Below, piece by piece: positions 41,501-49,291 of a stretch of DNA of 64,000 nucleotides. The first letter of the stretch is position 1. Every line of letters starts with the position of its first letter. The stretch lies in contig NZ_CANLOZ010000006.1 of the NCBI RefSeq assembly GCF_947492965.1, forward strand, positions 124,001 through 188,000. Reading direction: 5' to 3'. Position numbers and translations under genes: made by a program. The stretch is from an uncultured Aquimarina sp. GTDB lineage: Bacteria > Bacteroidota > Bacteroidia > Flavobacteriales > Flavobacteriaceae. The notes below the pieces were generated by a model. It saw only the letters and a program-made list of their open reading frames with translations. It was not told where the DNA came from and did not search any database.

Positions 41501-41894
41501 GATATATAAGCAGCAACAGCAATTAAGGATTGCGTTACAAGATAAACTTAAAAAAGAAGGAATAGGAGGGAGTAAAGGTAGTGCGTTGTTAAAGAAAATG
41601 GAGCAAGTGGAAAATGAGTTATTAGAAAAAGGATTTAATAATAACACGCTTAGTAAGATGTTGAATCTAAAACATGAGTTATTAAAACTAGAAGACGCCA
41701 CATTAGAACAGGGTGAAGAGAACAGAAGAGAAAGTAAAACAAATCAAACATTGTTTAAAAACGACACAAATAGTCAACTTCAAAAGGCGCAACAATATTT
41801 TAATACTACTGAGATATTAAACAGACAAGTATTACCTTTGCGGCAAAATCACAAAAGAAAGGTTCAAGAATATTTTAAAAAGGAAAATGATTAA
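38523..41894 (+). CDS. DUF4175-like membrane protein with long charged coiled-coil region
   Basis: N-terminal TM segments, coiled coil LNEQNEAISGLNKSLKKFEEQ..., Met/Gln-rich and Gly/Lys-rich segments; matches the flavobacterial DUF4175 architecture. Confidence 0.8.
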   Translation: MSSFELIKNKLESFIRKYYTNELIKGVILFAAIGLLYFLITLLIEYVFWLSKLWRTILFWMFVIVELSLFSKFIVIPLFKLFKLARGIDYESASKIIGDHFPKVNDKLLNLLQLSENNSSSSLLLASIEQKSQELSPVPFKTAIDFKKNVKYLKYIIIPVSVFLLVSLFNERNWYSESYNRVINYGTAYEPPAPFQFFVVNDNLNALENEDFVVKVRTSGDVIPESVSINYEGETYFMKSKKVGEFEYTFIQPKKSMSFRLSSSDVFSKDYELKVVPVPTLLDFKMNLDYPEYTQKKDESVNSSGNAIVPEGTKVSWSVNTRNTEYVSMISKDSVIAFMKDKSTFKYGNRLYGNWDYQITSSNKNIKDYDNLSFSINVIKDQYPEINLTSEKDSIDNSTLYFFGRVSDDYGLRGLNLVYYNSDKDDVKIKKKIGINSSVFDEFIYVFPGDIDLDNGINYDFYFEVYDNDGVNGSKSTKSQVFSFRKLTNLEEHRKRLNEQNEAISGLNKSLKKFEEQESDLKELSKIQKEKKQLDFNDKKKLEDYLKRQKEQEKMMQNFSKKLKDNLEQLDDKKEEEPFKDALKEMMERNEEKLKKNEKLLEEINKLSEKIQKEELTEKLEELAKENKNLKKNLEQLLELTKRYYVIQKHEKLAEELSQLAKEQEELSEKEEENTKQEQDKLNEKFEKFQEEMKELRKDNEKLKKPMNLDQEQKDEDGIKEEQEKASDNLDKNNKSDAKKNQKSAAQKMKQMSSGMQMQMQMAGGEQQQEDMEMLRQILDNLVDFSMEQEGLMKGFKGINNNNPTYSSKLKKQSVLRENFIHIDDSLYALALRQPKISDEVTSKLTDIEFNIDKSLERLSENQVIQGTANQQYAVTGSNDLAYFLSKALDQMQNSMSAAGKGNSGKSRGFQLPDIIKKQGELNEQMKDGTEKGEKQGKKEGQQQGQSNQGGSGENGEKGKGESGKKKGQSKDGKNGNGKADSEQENNDGELYEIYKQQQQLRIALQDKLKKEGIGGSKGSALLKKMEQVENELLEKGFNNNTLSKMLNLKHELLKLEDATLEQGEENRRESKTNQTLFKNDTNSQLQKAQQYFNTTEILNRQVLPLRQNHKRKVQEYFKKEND

Positions 41895-42309
41895 TTTTTT
41901 TTATGAATCGGTGGCTACGAATATTAATGAGTTGTCCACTGTAAGTTGGTTGAACAAGGTGGCTGTTTCCGAGAAGAAGTCAATTGGTGAGATTAGTTTA
42001 ATATTGTGTTTAGATGATTATTTATTGGACATTAATCAGAAATATTTAAACCACGACACCTATACAGATATAATTAGTTTTGATAATACGATGGGAAATA
42101 AACTGGCTGGTGATATTTTTATATCTGTAGATCGTGTAAAGGAGAATGCTGAGATATACGAAGTGGATTTTGAGGAAGAATTAAGGCGGGTTATGGTTCA
42201 TGGACTGTTGCATTTTTGTGGTTACAAAGACAAAACAGAAGAAGATAAATCTGTTATGAGACAAAAAGAAAATGAAAAACTAAAGATGTTCCACGTGGAA
42301 CATCTTTAG
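41887..42309 (+). CDS. ybeY: rRNA maturation RNase YbeY
   Basis: LNHDTYTDIISFD...LAGDIFISVDRV...RVMVHGLLHFCGYKD; C-terminus KMFHVEHL encoded by a parS-like palindrome. Confidence 0.95.
   Translation: MINFFYESVATNINELSTVSWLNKVAVSEKKSIGEISLILCLDDYLLDINQKYLNHDTYTDIISFDNTMGNKLAGDIFISVDRVKENAEIYEVDFEEELRRVMVHGLLHFCGYKDKTEEDKSVMRQKENEKLKMFHVEHL
42281..42308. promoter_or_regulatory. parS-like site 1 within a perfect 28-bp palindrome
   Basis: taaagaTGTTCCAC|GTGGAACAtcttta; core 16-mer 42287-42302. Confidence 0.85.
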
Positions 42310-42324
42310 TTTGTTTTTATAGTT

Positions 42325-42340
42325 TGTTCCACGTGGAACA
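42325..42340. promoter_or_regulatory. parS-like site 2
   Basis: TGTTCCACGTGGAACA; palindrome extends to 42323-42342. Confidence 0.85.
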
Positions 42341-42360
42341 AATTTTTTATATAATTTAAA

Positions 42361-42376
42361 TGTTCCACGTGGAACA
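42361..42376. promoter_or_regulatory. parS-like site 3
   Basis: TGTTCCACGTGGAACA in the 5' leader of mnmG. Confidence 0.85.
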
Positions 42377-42390
42377 AATGTAGATCAGGT

Positions 42391-44262
42391 ATGTTTGATA
42401 AAGAGTATGATGTGATTGTTGTTGGAGGAGGACACGCAGGAAGTGAAGCTGCGGCGTCAGCCGCTAATTTAGGTTGTAGCACGTTGTTGATTACAATGAA
42501 TTTGCAAAATATAGCTCAAATGAGTTGTAATCCAGCAATGGGTGGTATAGCGAAAGGACAAATAGTAAGAGAGATTGATGCTTTAGGAGGTTATAGTGGT
42601 ATTGTAAGCGATAGAACTGCTATACAATTTAAGATGTTGAATAAATCAAAGGGGCCAGCTATGTGGAGTCCAAGAGTTCAGAGTGATAGAATGAGATTTG
42701 CTGAAGAATGGAGATTGCTTTTGGAACAAACACCAAATTTGGATTTCTATCAAGAAATGGTGAATGGACTTTTGATTGAAGGAGAAAAAGTTGTGGGAGT
42801 AAGAACATCATTGGGAATTGAGGTAAAAGCAAAAACAGTTGTGTTAACGAATGGAACTTTTTTGAATGGTTTGATTCATATTGGAGAAAAACAATTTGGA
42901 GGTGGAAGAGCAGGAGAAAGAGCCGCAACTGGTATTACAGAACAATTGATAGATTTAGGTTTTGATTCAGGAAGAATGAAAACCGGAACTCCACCCCGTG
43001 TAGATGGAAGATCTCTAGATTATTCTAAAATGATAGAACAACCAGGTGATGATAATCCAGAAAAGTTTAGTTATTCCGATTTATCAAAACCACTTACTGA
43101 GCAAAGATCTTGTTTTATGACATACACTTCTCCGGAGGTTCATGATTTACTTAGAGAAGGGTTCGATAGATCTCCAATGTTTAATGGAAGAATTAAAAGT
43201 ATCGGGCCTAGATATTGCCCTTCAATAGAAGATAAGATTAATAGATTTGCCGATAAAGAAAGACATCAAATGTTTATTGAACCAGAAGGGTGGAATACAG
43301 TTGAAGTATATGTAAATGGATTTTCTACATCTTTACCAGAGGATGTTCAGTTTAAAGCATTACGTTCAGTTGTCGGGTTTGAAAATGTAAAATTCTTTAG
43401 GCCAGGTTATGCAATAGAATATGATTATTTTCCACCTACGCAGTTAACACATACTTTAGAAACAAAGTTAATTGATGGTTTATTTTTCGCAGGACAGATA
43501 AATGGAACTACAGGGTATGAGGAAGCAGCTTCTCAGGGTTTGATGGCAGGAATAAACGCAGCGCTAAAAGTTAAAGAAGAGGAGTCATTTATTTTAACTA
43601 GAAGCGAAGCTTATATTGGAGTTTTAATAGATGATCTAATAACTAAGGGAACAGAAGAACCATACAGAATGTTTACATCAAGAGCAGAGTATAGAACTTT
43701 ATTAAGACAAGATAATGCAGACTTTAGGTTAACTCCTGTTGCTCACAAGATCGGATTGGCTTCAGATGATCGTTTATTAAGAATGGAAGAAAAGCAAAAG
43801 AAGTCCGATAATTTTGTTCAGTTTTTTAAGGAGACAAGTGTAACTCCGACTGAGGCGAATCCAGTATTGAAAGAAAAAGGATCTTCTCCTATTAACCAAA
43901 GTGGTAAAATGTTTAAGATTTTTGCACGACCTCAAATTAATTTAGAAGATATGAGACGCTTGGAAAAAGTAGCGGATTATATTGAAAAAAATGAGTTGGA
44001 TAAGGAAGTGTTAGAACAAACAGAAATACAGGTTAAGTATTCGGGTTATATAGAAAAAGAAAAGAACAATGCTGATAAACTAAATCGATTGGAAAATATT
44101 AAAATTCCAAAAGATTTTGATTATACAAAACTGAAGTCATTATCTTATGAAGCTTGTGAGAAGATGACGAGAATAAAGCCTGCTACGATTTCTCAGGCAT
44201 CAAGAATAAGTGGAGTGTCGCCTAGCGATATTTCAGTTCTTTTAGTTTATATGGGTCGATGA
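42391..44262 (+). CDS. mnmG: tRNA uridine-5-carboxymethylaminomethyl(34) synthesis enzyme MnmG
   Basis: YDVIVVGGGHAGSEAAASAANLG...MSCNPAMGGIAKGQIVREIDALGG...GTPPRVDGRSLDYS. Confidence 0.97.
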   Translation: MFDKEYDVIVVGGGHAGSEAAASAANLGCSTLLITMNLQNIAQMSCNPAMGGIAKGQIVREIDALGGYSGIVSDRTAIQFKMLNKSKGPAMWSPRVQSDRMRFAEEWRLLLEQTPNLDFYQEMVNGLLIEGEKVVGVRTSLGIEVKAKTVVLTNGTFLNGLIHIGEKQFGGGRAGERAATGITEQLIDLGFDSGRMKTGTPPRVDGRSLDYSKMIEQPGDDNPEKFSYSDLSKPLTEQRSCFMTYTSPEVHDLLREGFDRSPMFNGRIKSIGPRYCPSIEDKINRFADKERHQMFIEPEGWNTVEVYVNGFSTSLPEDVQFKALRSVVGFENVKFFRPGYAIEYDYFPPTQLTHTLETKLIDGLFFAGQINGTTGYEEAASQGLMAGINAALKVKEEESFILTRSEAYIGVLIDDLITKGTEEPYRMFTSRAEYRTLLRQDNADFRLTPVAHKIGLASDDRLLRMEEKQKKSDNFVQFFKETSVTPTEANPVLKEKGSSPINQSGKMFKIFARPQINLEDMRRLEKVADYIEKNELDKEVLEQTEIQVKYSGYIEKEKNNADKLNRLENIKIPKDFDYTKLKSLSYEACEKMTRIKPATISQASRISGVSPSDISVLLVYMGR

Positions 44263-44741
44263 GAGATTATGTGATATGTAAACAAGAAAGAGCGATAAAA
44301 GGGAAGATATTAGTAACAGTAGTTTTTGTGTTTTCTGTGTTAATGCTTTTTTTTGGAAGAGAAGAATTGTGGTCAAGAATAATGTTAGTTGTAGTTTCTT
44401 CCCTTTTTTTTGGTTTTTCAACCTCTTATAAAATTAGCAAGGATTTTGAAAACTATAAATTGTTTTCTGTTTTTGGGTTGGTGCTTTATAAAATAAAACT
44501 GAACTTGGATTTTCCAGATTATGTTTCTGTATTTTCTGGAAGTTTTGTGCAGAATAATGATTGGAGTACGGTAAGTGCCATTGGAACAAAAGAAAGGCAT
44601 GATAAATATGTTGTTCGTTTTTTTAAGGAAAATAGAAAAACAACGTTGTTTCAATCAGAGAAATATGATAAAGCTTTAGAAAAGGCCAAAGAATTAAGCA
44701 AACTCTTAAATATTGAAGTTTTTGATGCTACAAAATCTTAG
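44259..44741 (+). CDS. Hypothetical membrane protein, translationally coupled to mnmG
   Basis: ATGA overlap with mnmG stop; two TM segments then soluble domain. Confidence 0.65.
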   Translation: MRDYVICKQERAIKGKILVTVVFVFSVLMLFFGREELWSRIMLVVVSSLFFGFSTSYKISKDFENYKLFSVFGLVLYKIKLNLDFPDYVSVFSGSFVQNNDWSTVSAIGTKERHDKYVVRFFKENRKTTLFQSEKYDKALEKAKELSKLLNIEVFDATKS

Positions 44742-44755
44742 TTCCACGTGGAACA
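44740..44755. promoter_or_regulatory. parS-like site 4 (15/16)
   Basis: AGTTCCACGTGGAACA overlapping the stop codon of the upstream ORF. Confidence 0.75.
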
Positions 44756-44863
44756 TTCAACACTTGATTATAATTTTCGATGTATAGAACAAAACTAATA
44801 TTATGTCAATCAGTGAACATAAATAGAAATAGTAAAGGATTTTTAGTTGGTTTAGAATAGATA

Positions 44864-45709
44864 ATGAATAACGAAAACGAATATTATTTAGAATGTAAAG
44901 ATTATACAGTTTCTGGTGAGCTGTTTAAATTGTATAAGGATGAAAAATATGATATGCTTGTAACAGTCCCTAAACCATCCGAAGATGTCTTGGGGAAATA
45001 TTATGAAAGTGATGATTATATTTCTCATACCGATTCCAAAAGAACGTTTTTCGAAAAGTTGTATCACATTGTAAAAAGTTACTCATTAAGAAAAAAGGTT
45101 CGTCTAATAACTGAATTAAATAATCAACCAGGCATTCTGTTAGATATTGGTGCTGGAACTGGAGATTTTTTGATGCAAGCCCAAAAACAAAAATGGGATG
45201 TAATAGGAGTTGAGCCCAACGATCAAGCTAAGGAGCAAGCAAAAAAGAAAGGAGTCTTGTTAGAAACTACGACCTCTAACTTATCTTCTAATAATTTTGA
45301 CGTGATTACCATGTGGCATGTTCTTGAGCACGTACCCGATTTGTCTGCTCAAATTAAAGAATTGAAGAGACTCTTAAAACCAAATGGTCACCTCATAATC
45401 GCTGTTCCCAATTTTAAGTCGTACGATGCAGAATACTATAATTCGCATTGGGCTGCTTATGATGTACCTAGGCATTTATGGCATTTTTCTGAAAAGGCGA
45501 TAGAAAACCTTTTTCAGGAAGAAAAAATAAAACTTCAAAAAACATTACCACTTTTATTTGATTCCTTTTATGTCTCATTATTATCAGAAAAGTATAGGAA
45601 TGGGAAAATGAATTTTATAAAAGCTTTTCGGCTAGGTTTTATATCTAATCTTAAAGCGCGAAGATCAAAACAGTATTCTTCACATATTTATGTGCTAAAA
45701 AACGATTAA
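44864..45709 (+). CDS. Class I SAM-dependent methyltransferase
   Basis: GILLDIGAGTGDFLMQAQKQKWDVIGVEPN...VITMWHVLEHVPDL...GHLIIAVPNFKSYDAEYY. Confidence 0.92.
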   Translation: MNNENEYYLECKDYTVSGELFKLYKDEKYDMLVTVPKPSEDVLGKYYESDDYISHTDSKRTFFEKLYHIVKSYSLRKKVRLITELNNQPGILLDIGAGTGDFLMQAQKQKWDVIGVEPNDQAKEQAKKKGVLLETTTSNLSSNNFDVITMWHVLEHVPDLSAQIKELKRLLKPNGHLIIAVPNFKSYDAEYYNSHWAAYDVPRHLWHFSEKAIENLFQEEKIKLQKTLPLLFDSFYVSLLSEKYRNGKMNFIKAFRLGFISNLKARRSKQYSSHIYVLKND

Positions 45710-45937
45710 TTCTGTTTTTAAAGTTTTTTAAGGATATTTTTGCAATAAAAGTTACCCAATCTATAGGAAATTTCTAAAAACAGCTTAAAACGCTTTGTTT
45801 TGAGTCGTTTTTAATTGATTTTGATAATTGTAAAAGATATAATTATTGTTTTTTCTTATAACATGGTAATTTGATGATGTTATAATGATAACATATACTG
45901 AACTTTGATATTTTTGCGCAGAACTAAATTTAGAATA

Positions 45938-46468
45938 ATGAGAAAATTTTTATGCATCGCTATAGGATTACTTGTAATGACTTCATGTAATCAGCAGACG
46001 GAAAAAACAGGATTTGTAAATAATACAAAAGTTGTTTCAGATTTTAAAGAAATGAAAGCTGCGAAAGAAAAATGGACAAAAAAGAATAATGAAGTAAGAG
46101 CAGAGTTAGAGGAAAAAGCAAAGCAATTTCAAATTGAGGTTCAAGGATATCAAAATATAATGAAATCCATGACACAATCAAATAGAGAGAAAAAGGAGCA
46201 GGAGTTAATGGTAAAACAGCAAACACTGCAAAGAGAACAACAAACTAGAATGCAAGAGATTCAACAAGGTAGCCAGACCGAGATTGATTCGATAATAGCA
46301 AAAGTTGAAGATTTTATCAAAGACTACGGTAAAAAGAATGGGTATACATACATTTATGGTGAGACAGAAGTAAAGAATATCTTTTACGCTAAAGAAGAGT
46401 TAGACCTAACTGATAAAATTATTGCTGAACTTAATGGTGAAAAGCCATCAGAAGAAAGTAAAGAATAG
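45938..46468 (+). CDS. OmpH/Skp family lipoprotein
   Basis: Lipobox IGLLVMTSC; FVNNTKVVSDFKEMKAAKEKW...; helical body; IIAKVEDFIKDYGKKNGYTYIYG. Confidence 0.85.
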   Translation: MRKFLCIAIGLLVMTSCNQQTEKTGFVNNTKVVSDFKEMKAAKEKWTKKNNEVRAELEEKAKQFQIEVQGYQNIMKSMTQSNREKKEQELMVKQQTLQREQQTRMQEIQQGSQTEIDSIIAKVEDFIKDYGKKNGYTYIYGETEVKNIFYAKEELDLTDKIIAELNGEKPSEESKE

Positions 46469-46491
46469 TGCCAAGTTAAACATCATACCGT

Positions 46492-46515
46492 ACCCTATAA
46501 TATTAATTATAGGGT
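46492..46515 (+). terminator. Rho-independent terminator
   Basis: accctataat-atta-attatagggt followed by TTTTTT. Confidence 0.8.
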
Positions 46516-47227
46516 TTTTTTATGTTTGGTTGTTAAAATTAAGAAAAGGATTGAATGAAGCTTAAGGAAAATTGCGGGAATGTTTTTACTTGTATAAATA
46601 AACACAAAAAAGAATGATTTTGGTTTGTTTTACTAGTATAAATATCGTTTTAAGTCGTTTTATATTCAAGTAAGGATGTGCAAAATTGCATAGTAAAGTG
46701 TGTTCTTTTTTTTATATTATTTTAAGGGAAAATTCCCTAAAATATTTTTACTGACATATATTCTAGATAAGCTATAAAAATTAGTTCAAAAAAGGAATAA
46801 AAAAAAACACTTAATCGGATAAAGTTGCCGTTTTTAGATTTTTTTCAACCCTACAAAATGTCAGAATATCAATGGTTTTTTTAGGAAATTTGGATTAAAA
46901 TTTTGTTTTTTTTCAGATTTATCTACTGTTTTCCTAGTTTTTTGAACCACATTTGTTGTAAAATGATTATATTTAAGTATTTGGTTAATAATGCTTTACT
47001 ATCTTTTTAATGATGTATCAACTACGGTTTTCACACATGTAATTATTGTCTTCAACTTTTAGTAAGAATATTATTACAAAAAAAAATGAAAATTTGGTTT
47101 GATATAAATTTTTAATTTATAATTTTATGACTTTAGTATATTTATATTAACAATATTATTAACAAACGCCCCAAATCGTTTGATTAGTAGTGCATATTTT
47201 CACACGTATTTAAGTGATATAATCGCT

Positions 47228-49288
47228 ATGAGAAGGAAACTTAACTTAGTCTTTGTCTTGATTGTTTTGGCTCTTGGATTTCAAGAAGCCTTTGCCCAAG
47301 TACGAAATATTGGGGCTCCTACTTTGGTATCAGGTGCTCAGGCTTGTGGTACATTAACTAATAGTTTCGACTTTACAGCGGATTTGTCAGCAGGTGCTGC
47401 GTTAGATTCAAACAATCAATTCATTTTACAACTTTCCAATCCTTCTGGAAGTTTTGCAAATGCATCCGAAATTACGGATTTAGCCTCAGCAGATGGTCCT
47501 AATGAAGCAAGTGGCGCAGGAGCGGTTATTGAATTTTTTGATGTCACGGTACCTCAGGATGCAAATAGTGACGATTACAGATTAAGAGTGATCGCTACAG
47601 ATACCAATGCTACTATACTAAATGAAATATCTGATCCAATTCCATTTCATTTTTTTGATGATGATAATCTTTTAATTCGTTTGAATAGCGGTGACGATAT
47701 CATTTTTTGTAATGTGGCTTCATTCGCTAAAGAAGTTGCGGTTGTTGTTCTAGATCAAAATAATAATGAGGTAGATGTTAATAGTTTTAACTGGGAATGG
47801 TTAAGAGATGGAGCATTAATACCTGGTGAAAATAGTCCAAGGCTACTGATAACGGAAGAAGGAGATTACCAAGCACGAGTTTCGGTGGGTTTATGTAACA
47901 ATGTTTTTGTTTTCAATAAATCAAATAGAATATCCGCATCTTTGGTAAACCAAGGGGAAATTTCTATTGTTACAACAGCTCCGGATTTTTCTTTTTGTCC
48001 AGATGAGACGAAGATTTTACGAGCTAGTGTGGAAGATCCTTCATATGGCTATCAATGGAGTAAAGATGGAGAAGAATTGGAAGGCGAGGTATTATCTTTT
48101 TTAGTTCTACCTGATAATGATTTTGGTGGTGAATACGTTTTACAGATCGAGCTTAGTGAAGATTGTACTTTACCAACACCTCCAGTAACCGTTACAAATG
48201 AAGGATCGAGTATTACAACTCCTTTACCACCAGGATTGGTACTACTACCAACACAAATATTAACACTAACTGTAGAGACGGATGCCCCAATAGGAAGTAC
48301 ATTTAGGTGGATACGTGATACTAATATCATAATTCAAGGAGTTACTACTGGCTCAACTATTACGTTCGATGTTCCTGCAAATGGAGTAGGAGATTATAGA
48401 TTAGAAATTGATGCTTTATTTCCGGATGATCCTTGTATGTCAGAACTAGTAACAGAAACGGTTGTGGTAGCAGCAGAAAGATTTGATATAACGATTGCTC
48501 CTGGAGAGGTCGTCGACTGTGACCAGGATACCATAACCATTGCTTTAGAAGAAATGGTAGGTATCACATCTACTAACGACCGAGTTCCTTTAACTACAGA
48601 ACAATTTGATTTTTTTGATTTTGAGTGGTTTAATGATGGAGTCTCTACAGGTGAGACTTCTTTGTCATTAGATGTTTCTCGTGCTGATAATGGAGGAAGT
48701 TTCGAGTTGAGGGCTATTTTTAATCCAGGAGGTTTACCAGATACGGTTTCTAACAATTTACCTATTGACTTTTTATCCAATAGCATTGTTTTAGATATAA
48801 ATCCTGCTGTTTTGGAAGATGGACAAACAGTTACGCTAACAGCTCCAGCGAGTACCAATTTTACGTATGAGTGGTATGTAATTCAAAATGGGACAGAAGT
48901 ATTAATCGATGGAGAAACAACCAATACGTTAACGGTTTCTGAAGAAGGAGATTACTTTGCAAGAATAAGTTCCTCTTTATGTACTACAGATACACTAATA
49001 GCAGAAGTTAGAGGACCTGGAGCATTATCAGAATTAATACCGAATGTCGTAACACCCGGAGGAAATGCTGCAAACAATTCATGGGTTTTGCCAAATTCCT
49101 TTACAGATAATGATGTCGAAGTAAGCATATATTCATCCAACGGAAAGTTAGATTTCCAAAAGAATGGTGGCTATAATGCTGATTGGCCAAATGAGTCTGC
49201 CTCACAAGCAAGTGAACTTATTTACTATTATATAATATCAAGAAGTAATACAGTTGTTAAAAAGGGGACAATTACAGTAATGAGATAA
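47228..49288 (+). CDS. Secreted multi-Ig-like domain protein with T9SS type B / gliding-motility-associated C-terminal domain
   Basis: Signal peptide MRRKLNLVFVLIVLALGFQEAFAQ; repeated WxxDG..GDYxxRxSxxxC Ig-like modules; C-terminus ELIPNVVTPGGNAANNSWVLPNSFTDNDVEVSIYSSNGKLDFQKNGGYNADWPNESASQASELIYYYIISRSNTVVKKGTITVMR. Confidence 0.85.
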   Translation: MRRKLNLVFVLIVLALGFQEAFAQVRNIGAPTLVSGAQACGTLTNSFDFTADLSAGAALDSNNQFILQLSNPSGSFANASEITDLASADGPNEASGAGAVIEFFDVTVPQDANSDDYRLRVIATDTNATILNEISDPIPFHFFDDDNLLIRLNSGDDIIFCNVASFAKEVAVVVLDQNNNEVDVNSFNWEWLRDGALIPGENSPRLLITEEGDYQARVSVGLCNNVFVFNKSNRISASLVNQGEISIVTTAPDFSFCPDETKILRASVEDPSYGYQWSKDGEELEGEVLSFLVLPDNDFGGEYVLQIELSEDCTLPTPPVTVTNEGSSITTPLPPGLVLLPTQILTLTVETDAPIGSTFRWIRDTNIIIQGVTTGSTITFDVPANGVGDYRLEIDALFPDDPCMSELVTETVVVAAERFDITIAPGEVVDCDQDTITIALEEMVGITSTNDRVPLTTEQFDFFDFEWFNDGVSTGETSLSLDVSRADNGGSFELRAIFNPGGLPDTVSNNLPIDFLSNSIVLDINPAVLEDGQTVTLTAPASTNFTYEWYVIQNGTEVLIDGETTNTLTVSEEGDYFARISSSLCTTDTLIAEVRGPGALSELIPNVVTPGGNAANNSWVLPNSFTDNDVEVSIYSSNGKLDFQKNGGYNADWPNESASQASELIYYYIISRSNTVVKKGTITVMR

Positions 49289-49291
49289 TTT

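Noticed and set aside
41286-41701. Overlapping ORFs in the Gly/Lys-rich part of the DUF4175-like gene
   Set aside because: Low-complexity alternative frames of a single long CDS.
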